Shown piece by piece: positions 27,886 to 35,864 of a stretch of DNA of 64,000 nt (the stretch's first letter is position 1; every line of letters starts with the position of its first letter). The notes beneath the pieces are model-generated. The model did no database searches. It saw only the letters and a list, made by a program, of their open reading frames with translations, and was not told the DNA's origin. A program made the translations under genes and the position numbers. The stretch is from Klebsiella michiganensis (GTDB lineage: Bacteria; Pseudomonadota; Gammaproteobacteria; Enterobacterales; Enterobacteriaceae): positions 124,001-188,000 of the forward strand of contig NZ_PRDB01000007.1 in NCBI RefSeq assembly GCF_002925905.1. The letters are read 5' to 3'.

Positions 27886-28455
27886 ATGCTGAAGTATTTA
27901 CTGATGTTGGCGATGACGGTGCTGGCAGGCTGTACCAGCGCACCCAATTTGCCCTCTACTGATACCATTATTAAGGTTAAACCTATTGAGTCGGGCATCA
28001 TTGCCAATTCAAACAAATACAGCTATCGATTCTTCCGTAAAGGGGTGCCGCAGGAGTACCAGCGTTATAATACTTTCTACGAACGCTTCAATAAGGTCGC
28101 ATCCGGCGTACGGGTGAATTTTGTCGTGAAACAGCATGAGGTTGTTGCGGAATATCTGGTGGTGCTCGACAAGCGCAGGCTGGATGCCAGTCAGCTAAGT
28201 CTGTTAACCACCCAGTATCATGCGACCGCGCTGGACAACGACCATCTTGGCGTACTGTTTAAAGCGACCGGTTTCTGGTCAACCGTTGATCCCAATGAGC
28301 TGGATGACGCTTATCGCCTTGCCAGACCCGTCGTCGTGTCAATTAACGATAAAACGCAGACCATTAGCCCTCTGGGAGAGATCGCCCTGATTCCGCTGGT
28401 GCCGCTATTTCCGCTGGTGATGATGTACGGTTGCGCAACGGGGCCGTGCGTGTAA
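27886..28455 (+). CDS. Putative lipoprotein of unknown function
   Basis: A 189-residue protein with a clear lipoprotein signal: MLKYLLMLAMTVLAGC, where LAGC is the lipobox and Cys16 the acylated residue. Ser and Ala or Thr follow, not Asp, so outer-membrane sorting is expected. The rest is soluble beta-rich sequence ending in a hydrophobic stretch (IALIPLVPLFPLVMMYGC). AAGGGATAGCG precedes the start. I recognise no family. It is convergent with adhP. Confidence 0.75.
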   Translation: MLKYLLMLAMTVLAGCTSAPNLPSTDTIIKVKPIESGIIANSNKYSYRFFRKGVPQEYQRYNTFYERFNKVASGVRVNFVVKQHEVVAEYLVVLDKRRLDASQLSLLTTQYHATALDNDHLGVLFKATGFWSTVDPNELDDAYRLARPVVVSINDKTQTISPLGEIALIPLVPLFPLVMMYGCATGPCV

Positions 28456-28468
28456 AGGGACAATTAAA

Positions 28469-28489
28469 CCTCTCCCGTAGCGGGAGAGG
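28469..28489 (-). terminator. Terminator of adhP, shared with the convergent lipoprotein gene
   Basis: CCTCTCCCG and CGGGAGAGG form a perfect 9-bp stem around a 3-base loop. On the minus strand the stem is followed by TTTAATT, so it serves adhP best; it also lies 13 bp past the lipoprotein stop. Confidence 0.75.
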
Positions 28490-28497
28490 TCCGAAGA

Positions 28498-29508
28498 TTA
28501 GCGGCGGAAATCAATGACCATACGGCCGCGAATCTGTCCCTGTTCCATCTCCTTGAAGATGGCGTTGATATCGCCCAGCGGACGCAGGGTCACTTTCGGT
28601 ACGACTTTCCCTTCCGCGGCAAACTGGAAGGCCTCGGTCAGGTCCTGACGGGTACCGACCAGCGAACCCACCACTTCAATACCGTCGAGGACCAGACGCG
28701 GAATGTCCAGGCTCATCGCTTCCGGAGGCAGGCCCACCGCCACCACGCGTCCGCCGGCGCGAACCGCATCCACCGCTGAGTTAAACGCCGCTTTGGCGAC
28801 TGCGGTTACCACCGCGGCATGCGCGCCGCCGGTTTTCTCATGAATAATTTTGGCCGCGTCTTCGCTGCGGGAGTTGATGGTCAGGTCCGCGCCCATTTCC
28901 GCGGCCAGCTTCAGCTGTTCATCATTAACGTCAAGGGCGATGACTTTGGCGTTAAACACGTTTTTGGCATACTGCAGCGCCAGATTGCCGAGGCCGCCGA
29001 GGCCATAAATGGCAATCCACTGGCCGGGTTTGATATGTGAGACTTTGACCGCTTTATAGGTGGTGACGCCCGCGCAGGTGATGCTGCTGGCCGCCGCAGA
29101 ATCGAGCCCGTCCGGCACTTTGACCGCATAATCGGCCATGACGATACACTCTTCCGCCATACCGCCATCCACGGTGTAGCCGGCATTTTTCACCGAGCGA
29201 CACAGCGTTTCGTTGCCGCTGTTACAATATTCACAATGCCCGCAGCCTTCGAAGAACCACGCCACGCTGGCGCGATCGCCCGGCTTCAGAGAATGAACGC
29301 CGGGGCCGACCTGCTGCACAACGCCCACGCCTTCATGGCCCAGAATGACCCCGGTTTTATCGCCAAAGTCGCCGTTCTTAACGTGCAGGTCGGTGTGACA
29401 TACGCCGCAGCAATCCATTTTTAAAAGGGCTTCGCCATGTTGCAGGGGACGAAGCGTTTTTTCCGTAACATTGACCTGGTGATCTTGCGTGACGACAGCA
29501 GCTTTCAT
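28498..29508 (-). CDS. adhP: Zinc-dependent alcohol dehydrogenase, ethanol-active
   Basis: NAD-dependent medium-chain alcohol dehydrogenase interconverting ethanol and acetaldehyde. It has 336 residues, identical in length to E. coli AdhP. The catalytic zinc site includes Cys37 and His58 (GHEG); the structural zinc is held by Cys89, Cys92, Cys95 and Cys103. The Rossmann motif GLGGLGNLA is near residue 173. I use the ATG at 29508 with AAGGAGA upstream; the open frame extends 18 codons further without a ribosome site. Position between fdn and maeA is as in E. coli. Confidence 0.95.
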   Translation of the reverse strand: MKAAVVTQDHQVNVTEKTLRPLQHGEALLKMDCCGVCHTDLHVKNGDFGDKTGVILGHEGVGVVQQVGPGVHSLKPGDRASVAWFFEGCGHCEYCNSGNETLCRSVKNAGYTVDGGMAEECIVMADYAVKVPDGLDSAAASSITCAGVTTYKAVKVSHIKPGQWIAIYGLGGLGNLALQYAKNVFNAKVIALDVNDEQLKLAAEMGADLTINSRSEDAAKIIHEKTGGAHAAVVTAVAKAAFNSAVDAVRAGGRVVAVGLPPEAMSLDIPRLVLDGIEVVGSLVGTRQDLTEAFQFAAEGKVVPKVTLRPLGDINAIFKEMEQGQIRGRMVIDFRR

Positions 29509-29668
29509 TCTGTTCTCCTTATTGAACATAAGCGTATTAACACAATTTTGTTTTTTACGCATGCTAAGGTTTAGCTTAAATATTCATTAAATCAAGGGAA
29601 TAATAGATATTCCTTGCCGGGGTGAGCTTGGTGCGCCGATTTTTTAATCAGATTTATTAATGAAATTC

Positions 29669-29724
29669 GCGTCACATTACTGTCATCGTTACGTCATACA
29701 CGCTTCATTTGCGGCCTCTATCGT
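29669..29724 (+). promoter_or_regulatory. Tandem Pho-box repeats and -10 upstream of the periplasmic pyrophosphatase
   Basis: Four 7-bp units recur at exactly 11-bp steps: GCGTCAC (29669), CTGTCAT (29680), ACGTCAT (29691) and GCTTCAT (29702). The PhoB box is two CTGTCAT-like units at 11-bp spacing, so this reads as two adjoining boxes. TATCGT (29719-29724) lies 10 bp after the last unit, the distance at which PhoB replaces the -35 element. Phosphate-starvation control is inferred. Confidence 0.65.
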
Positions 29725-29754
29725 TCTGTTTTTCAATTTCTTATAACGATAGAG
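29716..29754 (+). repeat. Inverted repeat spanning the -10 and leader of the pyrophosphatase gene
   Basis: CTCTATCGTT (29716-29725) and AACGATAGAG (29745-29754) are perfect 10-bp arms around 19 bases, ending 10 bp before the start codon. It could be an operator overlapping the -10, or a hairpin near the ribosome site if transcription starts further upstream. Confidence 0.5.
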
Positions 29755-29764
29755 CGACACGACA

Positions 29765-30364
29765 ATGCATCTGGTAAAAACACTCCTTGCCTCAGGCCTT
29801 CTGCTTTCCGCTACCGTTCAGGCGCAGAACGTACTGGATTTCCCGCAGCCGAAAAACAACCCTGAAGAGTTTTATGCCGTGACCGAAATTCCCGCGGGCG
29901 GCATTATCAAATATGAAACCGACGCCAAAACCGGATTTCTGATCGCCGATCGTTTTCAGTCGATGCCGGTGGCCTATCCGGCTAACTACGGTTCGCTGAC
30001 GCAATCCCTGGCAGGGGATGGCGATCCGCTGGACGTGGTGTTTTATACCCGCGCGCCGATGGCGCCGGGAACGCTGATTAAGCTGCGCGCGATTGGCGTG
30101 CTCAAGATGATTGATGGCGGCGAGAAGGACGACAAAATCATTGCCGTTCCGGCAAGCAAAATCGACCCAACCTACGATGACATCAACACCATCGGCGATC
30201 TGCCGAAAATTGAGCAGGAGCGTTTGCAGGCTTTCTTCCGCGTTTACAAACAGCTGCCGGAAGGGCGTAAAAAAGTGGAGCTGAACGGCTTTAACGATGC
30301 CGCCGCCGCGAAGCAGGAAATTAAAGCGGCATGGGATGCCTGGAAAGAGAAAAATCCGCAATAA
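29765..30364 (+). CDS. Exported (periplasmic) family I inorganic pyrophosphatase
   Basis: Hydrolyses pyrophosphate to phosphate. It has 199 residues: a signal peptide at 1-20 (LLASGLLLSATVQA) followed by a complete family I domain. The catalytic residues match cytoplasmic Ppa: Lys49 and Glu51 (IIKYE), the YPANYG turn (71-76), and the metal-binding Asp85, Asp87 and Asp90 (GDGDPLD). Export distinguishes it from the housekeeping enzyme and suggests scavenging of phosphate outside the cytoplasm, which agrees with the Pho-box repeats upstream. A terminator follows directly, so it is a single-gene unit. Confidence 0.88.
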   Translation: MHLVKTLLASGLLLSATVQAQNVLDFPQPKNNPEEFYAVTEIPAGGIIKYETDAKTGFLIADRFQSMPVAYPANYGSLTQSLAGDGDPLDVVFYTRAPMAPGTLIKLRAIGVLKMIDGGEKDDKIIAVPASKIDPTYDDINTIGDLPKIEQERLQAFFRVYKQLPEGRKKVELNGFNDAAAAKQEIKAAWDAWKEKNPQ

Positions 30365-30372
30365 GCGGAAAA

Positions 30373-30402
30373 ACAGGCATCGCCCGGTGCCTGTCGCTTT
30401 TT
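30373..30402 (+). terminator. Terminator of the pyrophosphatase gene
   Basis: ACAGGCA and TGCCTGT arms with an 8-base loop, then CGC and five T residues; 9 bp after the stop codon. Confidence 0.75.
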
Positions 30403-30523
30403 CTTCGCCTTATTCTCCGCAGAGTGAGGCAATACGCTACGAAAGCGCTGATTACCCCCGACATGATGCTAACCCTGCCGGGCGGCCGGGAAGCCCCGGG
30501 CATTGACAGCCGCGTTCGGATGG

Positions 30524-30542
30524 TGGTTGTATGATGCAACCA
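30524..30542 (+). promoter_or_regulatory. Palindrome upstream of the MarR-GNAT gene (candidate operator)
   Basis: TGGTTGTATGATGCAACCA has 6-bp arms around a centre that contains TATGAT, a good -10 hexamer. A TTGACA lies 21 bp upstream of it, longer than ideal spacing. The palindrome sits 24 bp before the start codon. MarR-type repressors commonly bind such sites over their own promoters. Autoregulation is inferred. Confidence 0.5.
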
Positions 30543-30565
30543 TTTGTTGACCAGGCTGCCTGACC

Positions 30566-31534
30566 ATGACGACGTTCCCGCTTGTTGATGAAATTCGTAC
30601 CGCGTCGCGCCTGATGGTGCGAGAGCTGGGCTTTATGAGCGCGACGCTTGCCGCCACGGACTATTCACCTTCCGCCGTGCACACCTTACTGGAAATATCG
30701 CTCCGCGGGGCGATGACCGCCGCGCAGCTGGTACAGATCCTCGGGCTCGATAAATCGAGCGTTAGCCGAATGCTTTCCCGACTACTGGCCGCCGGCGAGC
30801 TCCAGGAAAAACCCTCCGCCGGCGACGGGCGCTTCAAGCAGCTTGCGTTAACCGCCAAAGGCGCGGCGACAGTCGATAAAATTAACGCCTACGGCGCAAT
30901 GCGGGTTGTCAACGCGCTGGCGCACCTGAGCGATGAGCAGAAACAATGTGTTGCGCAGGGGCTCACCGCCTGGGCCGGGGCGCTGGAAAAATGTCGCGAC
31001 GCTGAGGCGACCGCCGCGAAAAAGGCGATTGATATCGTTACCGGCTATCGTCCGGGAATGATTGGCCGCATTACGCAGATGCACGGCGAGTACTATGCGA
31101 AGCATTATGAATTTGGTCACTTTTTCGAGAGCAAAGTGGCCAGCGGGCTAGCGGAGTTTTCCGGTCGTCTTGAGAAACCGTGCAACCGGGTTTGGCTTGC
31201 CGTTCAGGGTGAGCAGATTGTCGGATCGGTGGCGATTGACGGCGAGGATCTTGGTAATAATGAAGCGCATCTGCGCTGGTTTATCCTCGACGATAGCTGC
31301 CGGGGAAGCGGTGTTGGCCGACGTCTGCTGAATGAAGCGATGGCCTTTTGCGATAGCCAGAACTTCACCGCGGTGCGGCTGTGGACCTTCAGCGGGCTGA
31401 ACGCCGCCCGCAGGCTGTATGAATCCTTCGGCTTTACGCTGGATAAAGCGTGGCAGGGGGATCAGTGGGGGCGGATGATGACCGAGCAGCAGTTTAGTCG
31501 GGTCAAACCCGTTGCGCCTGCCGGCGCGGAATAA
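30566..31534 (+). CDS. MarR-type regulator fused to a GNAT acetyltransferase
   Basis: A 322-residue fusion. Residues about 1-140 form a MarR winged helix (LLEISLRGAMTAAQLVQILGLDKSSVSRMLSRLLAAGEL, wing near KPSAGDGRFKQLALT). Residues about 160-310 form a GNAT domain with the acetyl-CoA loop around SCRGSGVGRRLLNEA. The two-domain form is widespread in proteobacteria; the acetylated substrate and the ligand are unknown. It starts 24 bp after a palindrome that may be its own operator. It is convergent with the ABC-F gene, across a strong hairpin. Confidence 0.85.
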   Translation: MTTFPLVDEIRTASRLMVRELGFMSATLAATDYSPSAVHTLLEISLRGAMTAAQLVQILGLDKSSVSRMLSRLLAAGELQEKPSAGDGRFKQLALTAKGAATVDKINAYGAMRVVNALAHLSDEQKQCVAQGLTAWAGALEKCRDAEATAAKKAIDIVTGYRPGMIGRITQMHGEYYAKHYEFGHFFESKVASGLAEFSGRLEKPCNRVWLAVQGEQIVGSVAIDGEDLGNNEAHLRWFILDDSCRGSGVGRRLLNEAMAFCDSQNFTAVRLWTFSGLNAARRLYESFGFTLDKAWQGDQWGRMMTEQQFSRVKPVAPAGAE

Positions 31535-31535
31535 T

Positions 31536-31563
31536 CTCCCGGCGCGGATCGCCGCGCCGGGAG
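31536..31563. terminator. Shared hairpin between the convergent MarR-GNAT and ABC-F genes
   Basis: CTCCCGGCGCG and CGCGCCGGGAG form a perfect 11-bp stem around a 6-base loop. No T run follows on either strand, so its strength is uncertain. Confidence 0.5.
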
Positions 31564-31571
31564 AGCGCCTG

Positions 31572-33284
31572 TTAGCCTAATAACGTCGCAATCGTTGTTA
31601 TCTCCTTACGCCACTGCGCCTGCAGCTGCGGTTTTTGATGTTTTGGTTTGCGCGCCAGATCGTCGGCCAGCAGCTGCTCAAGCGTGACTAACCGCTCCAG
31701 CAGCGCATCCTGGTCCTCCTCCGGTTCGCTACTGTTCACCGTCGCGGCCTGCGTCGCCGGACGACGAACGGCGGTGCGCAAAATCTCATACACCTCTTCG
31801 CTGCTGTGCCATTCGCTCAGCCCGCGCTCGTCGATAAGCCAGAAGCGATTGCAGCTGCGGTTAATGAGCTCGCGATCGTGGCTCACCAGCAGCAGGCCGC
31901 CGGGATAGTCGCGCAGCGTAGCCGCCAGCGCCGTTTTGCCATCCATATCTAAATGGTTGGTGGGCTCATCCAGCAGCAGCAGGCTATAGCGGGCCAGAGA
32001 GAGGCCGACGAACAGCAGGCGCGAACGCTCGCCGCCGCTTAAGGTGGCGACCTTTTGCCCGTGACGCGGCCAGCTGAATCCGGCGGAAATTAGCGCCCGC
32101 CTGCGCGCATCCGGGCCTGGTTCAAAGGGCTCCAGCGCGTCGAGAAGGGTATCGTCATCCGCCAGCTGATGCAGGGTCTGGTCGTAATAACCCGGCTTCA
32201 GCCGCGGGTGCAGACGCAAACCGCTTTCCGTCGTTTCCTGCTGCATTTGCCGCCACAGCAGACGCAGCAGCGAAGACTTGCCGCCGCCGTTACGGCCCAT
32301 CACCGCCACCCGATCGCCGCTTTTCAGGCGAGCCAGGCCTGCGGTAAACAGGGCCGGCAGACCGGGCGCGGGGGGAACCGGGAGCTGTTCCATCTCCAGC
32401 AGTCGGTCCGCCCGCAGCATGTCGCCGTGGAGCGCCAGCCGCCAGGGGGTGCCCATGGTCAGCTCGGTTTGGCTCTCCTTCAGGCGTTGAACCTGCTTCT
32501 CCATCTGCTTGGCTTTGCGGGAGAGATCTTCGTTGTCATAGGTCCGACCCCAGATAGCCAGCCGTTTGGCGCTGGCGGCGACCCGGTCGATCTCCTTTTG
32601 CTCGGCTTTATGGCGCTGCGCATCGCTGGCGTCCTGCTCTTCCAGCGCCCGGCGGGCGGCGCTGCAGGGCAGGGAGAAGGCGTGCAGCGTTCTGTCGCGC
32701 AGGATCCAACTGGAATTAGTTACAGCATCCAATAAGATATTATCATGCGACACCAGAACGAAGCTCCCCTGCCAGGTTTGCAGGAAGCTTTCCAGCCACA
32801 GGAGGGTCGGCAGGTCGAGGTGGTTTCCCGGCTCATCCAGCAGCAGGAGATCCGGCTGCTGAATCAGCGCCCTGGCAAGCAGTAGCCGGGTATGCTGACC
32901 GCCGCTCAGGGTTGACGCCCGCTGCGCGGCCTCATCTGGCGTAAAGCCCATCTCTGCCAATAGCCTCTCCGCTTGCCAGCGCTGACTCTCACGCTCAGGG
33001 GCGGGAAGTTTCGCCAGTACCACCTGCAGCAGGGGCTGCGCTAACAGCGCATCGGGTAGATGCTGTTCCACACGCGCCATCAGACAGTGACTGGCCAGCG
33101 CCACGCTGCCCGAACTGGGCACGATCGTGCCGTCCAGCACCTGTAGCAGGGTACTTTTTCCGCAGCCGTTATAGCCAATCAGGCCAATACGGTCGCCTTT
33201 TTTCAGGGTAAAGGAGAGGTTTGTGAACAGCGGGCCAAACGCCGTATCAACATGAAGAGATTGTGCAGTTAGTAATGTGCTCAT
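31572..33284 (-). CDS. ABC-F family ATPase (ribosome-associated type)
   Basis: A 570-residue soluble protein with two ABC domains and no membrane segment. Domain 1 has Walker A GYNGCGKST and signature LSGGQHTR; domain 2 has GRNGGGKSS and LSGGERSR with DEPTNHLD. The charged linker near residues 215-280 (EQKEIDRVAASAKRL, KAKQMEKQVQRLKES) is the helical arm that enters the ribosomal E site in this family. The first Walker B continuation reads DEPGNHLD, where Gly replaces the usual Thr. ABC-F proteins either assist translation or protect ribosomes from antibiotics. A leader peptide and competing hairpins upstream suggest inducible expression. Start chosen at ATG 33284; a TTG 15 bases earlier is less likely. 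Confidence 0.88.
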   Translation of the reverse strand: MSTLLTAQSLHVDTAFGPLFTNLSFTLKKGDRIGLIGYNGCGKSTLLQVLDGTIVPSSGSVALASHCLMARVEQHLPDALLAQPLLQVVLAKLPAPERESQRWQAERLLAEMGFTPDEAAQRASTLSGGQHTRLLLARALIQQPDLLLLDEPGNHLDLPTLLWLESFLQTWQGSFVLVSHDNILLDAVTNSSWILRDRTLHAFSLPCSAARRALEEQDASDAQRHKAEQKEIDRVAASAKRLAIWGRTYDNEDLSRKAKQMEKQVQRLKESQTELTMGTPWRLALHGDMLRADRLLEMEQLPVPPAPGLPALFTAGLARLKSGDRVAVMGRNGGGKSSLLRLLWRQMQQETTESGLRLHPRLKPGYYDQTLHQLADDDTLLDALEPFEPGPDARRRALISAGFSWPRHGQKVATLSGGERSRLLFVGLSLARYSLLLLDEPTNHLDMDGKTALAATLRDYPGGLLLVSHDRELINRSCNRFWLIDERGLSEWHSSEEVYEILRTAVRRPATQAATVNSSEPEEDQDALLERLVTLEQLLADDLARKPKHQKPQLQAQWRKEITTIATLLG

Positions 33285-33306
33285 TGTGAACTTACTCAAG
33301 AGTTAC

Positions 33307-33423
33307 AGGCATGTGAATGCCTCGTCAAACATCGCTGACGATAACCCGGTAAGCCCGAGGGAAGGGAGTTAGTCTATGGTTTCTTCGCTCAAGCTGAAGT
33401 TATCGCAGCACGATACCGATAAC
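33307..33423 (-). promoter_or_regulatory. Candidate attenuator between the leader ORF and the ABC-F gene
   Basis: On the minus strand, segment A GTTATCG (33417-33423) and segment C GTTATCG (33339-33345) are identical, and segment B CGATAAC (33399-33405) is complementary to both. A and B are inside the leader ORF; B overlaps its stop codon. A stalled ribosome covering A or B would shift the pairing. A further hairpin AGGCAT-N4-ATGCCT (33307-33322) lies just before the ABC-F ribosome site. Outside these elements, 33285-33399 holds no gene. Confidence 0.5.
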
Positions 33424-33480
33424 GCTTGAGCAGGTGCGATCGCCAAATGCACGTGAAAAAAACATTTCACAGTACGACAT
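33400..33480 (-). CDS. Leader peptide (26 codons) upstream of the ABC-F gene
   Basis: A short ORF with a very strong ribosome site (AAGGAGG, 5 bases before ATG). The peptide begins MSYCEMFFSRAFGD and ends SSVIGIVLR before TAA. It lies 115 bp upstream of the ABC-F start on the same strand, after a plausible promoter (TGGTCA, 17 bp, TACACT, about 33515-33545 on the minus strand). Leader peptides of this kind sense ribosome-targeting antibiotics or slow translation ahead of ABC-F and methyltransferase genes in other bacteria. Its stop codon lies inside one arm of the competing hairpins. I do not recognise the peptide; the role is inference from arrangement. Confidence 0.6.
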   Translation of the reverse strand: MSYCEMFFSRAFGDRTCSSVIGIVLR

Positions 33481-33558
33481 GGGATCCTCCTTTTTTATTC
33501 AGTGAGTTGATGGGTGCTGGCAGTGTAGAGGGAGAAAGCGGTTTTGACCAGATGAGAA

Positions 33559-33583
33559 TAAAAAAAGGCCTGCAAAGCAGGCC
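33559..33583 (-). terminator. Terminator of maeA
   Basis: GGCCTGC and GCAGGCC arms with a 3-base loop; on the minus strand a run of seven T follows. It lies 22 bp past the maeA stop and separates maeA from the leader-ABC-F unit. Confidence 0.88.
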
Positions 33584-33605
33584 CCCTGTATGACTCATCT
33601 ACCGG

Positions 33606-35303
33606 TTAAATCGACGTGCGCCGGTAGTTCCGGTACTCCGGCTGCCAGAAGTTATCGGCGATCGCCTGCAGCAACGCTTCGGCGGAGGTTTTCACCGCCA
33701 CGCCCTGTTCCTGGGCGATTTTACCCACCGCAAACGCGATAGCGCGCGAAACGCTCTGAATATCCTTCAGCTCCGGCAGAACCGGGCCTTCACCGTTATT
33801 CACCAGCGGCGAATGTTTCGCCAGGGTTTCGCTGGCGGCCATCAGCATCTCATCGGTCACGCGCGATGCGCCCGAAGCGATAACGCCGAGGCCAATTCCC
33901 GGGAAAATATAGGAGTTATTGCACTGGGCGATAACGTACTGTTTGCCTTTGAGGGTGACCGGGGCAAACGGGCTGCCGGTGGCGACCAGCGCCGCGCCGT
34001 CGGTCCAGCTGAGGATATTCTGCGGCGTGGCTTCCACCCGGGAGGTCGGGTTGGAGAGCGGCATCACGATTGGCCGCGGGCAGTGCTTGTGCATCTCGCG
34101 GATAATCTCTTCGGTGAATAGCCCCGGCTGCCCGGAAACGCCGATCAGGATATCCGGTTTGACGTTGCGCACCACGTCGAGCAGCGACAGCACATCATTC
34201 GTGGTGTCCCACGTTTGCAGATGCTCACGCTTTTGCACCAGTTTGCTCTGGAACGGCAGCAGGTTCGGCATGGCGTCGGTCAGCAGACCGAAACGGTCAA
34301 CCATAAAGACGCGTTTACGGGCTTCCTCTTCGCTTAACCCTTCGCGCTGGATTTGCGCGACGATCTGCTCTGCGATACCGCAGCCCGCGGAGCCGGCGCC
34401 GAGGAAGACAATTTTCTGCTCGCTCAGCTGGCTGCCCGCGCCGCGGCTGGCGGCGATCAGCGTACCGACGGTGACCGAAGCGGTGCCCTGGATATCATCG
34501 TTAAAGGAGCACACTTCGTGGCGATAGCGGTTAAGCAGGGGCATGGCGTTTTTCTGCGCGAAGTCTTCGAACTGCAGCAGTACGTCCGGCCAGCGGGCTT
34601 TAATCGCCTGGATAACGTCGTCGACAAACTGATAGTACTCGTCGTCGGTGATGCGCGGGTGGCGCCAGCCCATATACAGCGGATCGTCCAGCAGCTGCTG
34701 GTTGTTGGTACCGACGTCCAGCACCACCGGCAGCGTGTAGGCCGGGCTGATACCGCCGCAGGTGGTATACAGCGACAGTTTGCCGATAGGAATGCCCATC
34801 CCGCCGATACCCTGGTCACCGAGGCCGAGAATACGTTCGCCGTCGGTCATCACGATAACCTTAACGTTGTGGTTCGGTACGTTTTGCAGAATATCGTCGA
34901 GGTTATTGCGGTTCTGATAAGAGATAAACACGCCGCGGGCGCGACGATAGATCTCAGAGAAGCGTTCACAGGCGGCGCCGACGGTCGGGGTGTAGATAAC
35001 CGGCATCATTTCGTCGAGGTGGTTGCCGACCAGGCGGTAGAACAGCGTTTCGTTGGTATCCTGGATATTGCGCAGGTAGATGTGCTTGTCGATCTCGGTT
35101 TTAAATCCCTGGTACTGGATCCACGCGCGTTCGGCCTGTTCTTCGATAGTTTCGACCACTTCCGGCAGCAGGCCCAGCAGGTTGAAGCTGCTGCGCTCTT
35201 CCATGCTGAAGGCGCTGCCTTTGTTGAGCAGCGGAAATTCAAGCAGCACGGGGCCGGCGTAAGGGATGTATAGAGAGCGGTTTTTCTTATGAGTGAATTG
35301 CAT
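33606..35303 (-). CDS. maeA: NAD-dependent malic enzyme
   Basis: Oxidative decarboxylation of malate to pyruvate with NAD+, a cytoplasmic gluconeogenic and anaplerotic step. It has 565 residues as in E. coli MaeA (SfcA) and shares long stretches such as [20 protein letters not shown] and [15 protein letters not shown]. The catalytic-region motif [11 protein letters not shown], the metal site FEDF...[15 protein letters not shown], and the NAD loop [13 protein letters not shown] are intact. Its position beside sra is the E. coli order. It is transcribed alone, ending at a strong terminator; the 35304-35431 gap should hold its promoter. Confidence 0.97.
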   Translation of the reverse strand: MQFTHKKNRSLYIPYAGPVLLEFPLLNKGSAFSMEERSSFNLLGLLPEVVETIEEQAERAWIQYQGFKTEIDKHIYLRNIQDTNETLFYRLVGNHLDEMMPVIYTPTVGAACERFSEIYRRARGVFISYQNRNNLDDILQNVPNHNVKVIVMTDGERILGLGDQGIGGMGIPIGKLSLYTTCGGISPAYTLPVVLDVGTNNQQLLDDPLYMGWRHPRITDDEYYQFVDDVIQAIKARWPDVLLQFEDFAQKNAMPLLNRYRHEVCSFNDDIQGTASVTVGTLIAASRGAGSQLSEQKIVFLGAGSAGCGIAEQIVAQIQREGLSEEEARKRVFMVDRFGLLTDAMPNLLPFQSKLVQKREHLQTWDTTNDVLSLLDVVRNVKPDILIGVSGQPGLFTEEIIREMHKHCPRPIVMPLSNPTSRVEATPQNILSWTDGAALVATGSPFAPVTLKGKQYVIAQCNNSYIFPGIGLGVIASGASRVTDEMLMAASETLAKHSPLVNNGEGPVLPELKDIQSVSRAIAFAVGKIAQEQGVAVKTSAEALLQAIADNFWQPEYRNYRRTSI

Positions 35304-35431
35304 CGCACTAACTCCTTGATAATCGCTTCAGCCCGGGCGCGGCGACAGGCGGGGGGCTGGCAGGGAATGGCAGCGGGCAGAGTATAAAGCAGAAGACATC
35401 AAAGGAGGGTAAACATGAGGCCGATAGTCTT

Positions 35432-35467
35432 AAAAAAACACCATCCCGGGGAGAGGACGGTGTTTTT
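35432..35467 (-). terminator. Terminator of sra
   Basis: On the minus strand AACACCGTCC and GGATGGTGTT pair with one mismatch around an 8-base loop, followed by a T run. It lies 20 bp past the sra stop. Confidence 0.8.
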
Positions 35468-35487
35468 ATCATCATTCAGCTGAAAAT

Positions 35488-35628
35488 TTAGCCACCGCGG
35501 CGCTTGCGGCCGGTGGCGCGAACATGGTTAACCGTGGTTTCCGCATCGCCTTCCAGCAGCACTTTTTTCTGCTGAGAAAGCTTGTAGTTCAGACCAAGAA
35601 GATGACGTGCCTGTTGGTTCGATTTCAT
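35488..35628 (-). CDS. sra: Stationary-phase ribosome-associated protein Sra (S22)
   Basis: A 46-residue basic protein found on 30S subunits in stationary phase. It begins [20 protein letters not shown] and ends TGRKRRGG, matching E. coli Sra (rpsV), which begins MKSNRQARHILGL. AAAGGAG precedes the ATG. It sits between maeA and the MBL gene; bdm, which follows sra in E. coli, is absent. Expression under RpoS is expected from the family, although I did not find a clear promoter. The 35629-35864 gap holds a GCCGCGC/GCGCGGC hairpin (35703-35723) and a REP-like element. Confidence 0.92.
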   Translation of the reverse strand: MKSNQQARHLLGLNYKLSQQKKVLLEGDAETTVNHVRATGRKRRGG

Positions 35629-35810
35629 TCTTACTCCTTTATCCTGTGTCGGTTTCAAGGACAAGCCCGACGGGTGTCGGACGAAATTTAACCCTTAAGT
35701 ACGCCGCGCATTTTTAGCGCGGCGATAATCATCGTGGCCCATTTTGCCGGGTTTAGCAACGTTGAGTCGGCAGATTAAGAACAGTCTTTTTAGCGAACCC
35801 CGGTTCGTCG

Positions 35811-35839
35811 GCCGGACAGGAGGTCACCCGCCATCCGGC
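35811..35839. repeat. REP-like palindromic element
   Basis: GCCGGA and TCCGGC arms enclose a GC-rich centre with the CCCGCCATCCGGC ending typical of enterobacterial REP sequences. It lies just past the 3' end of the MBL gene, the usual place for REP elements. Confidence 0.45.
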
Positions 35840-35864
35840 AGAAAGGCCCGCACGTTAGCCAGTC

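Noticed and set aside
33285-33299. TTG start that would add MSKFT to the ABC-F protein
   Set aside because: An ATG 15 bases later gives the usual N-terminus; the TTG has no better ribosome site.
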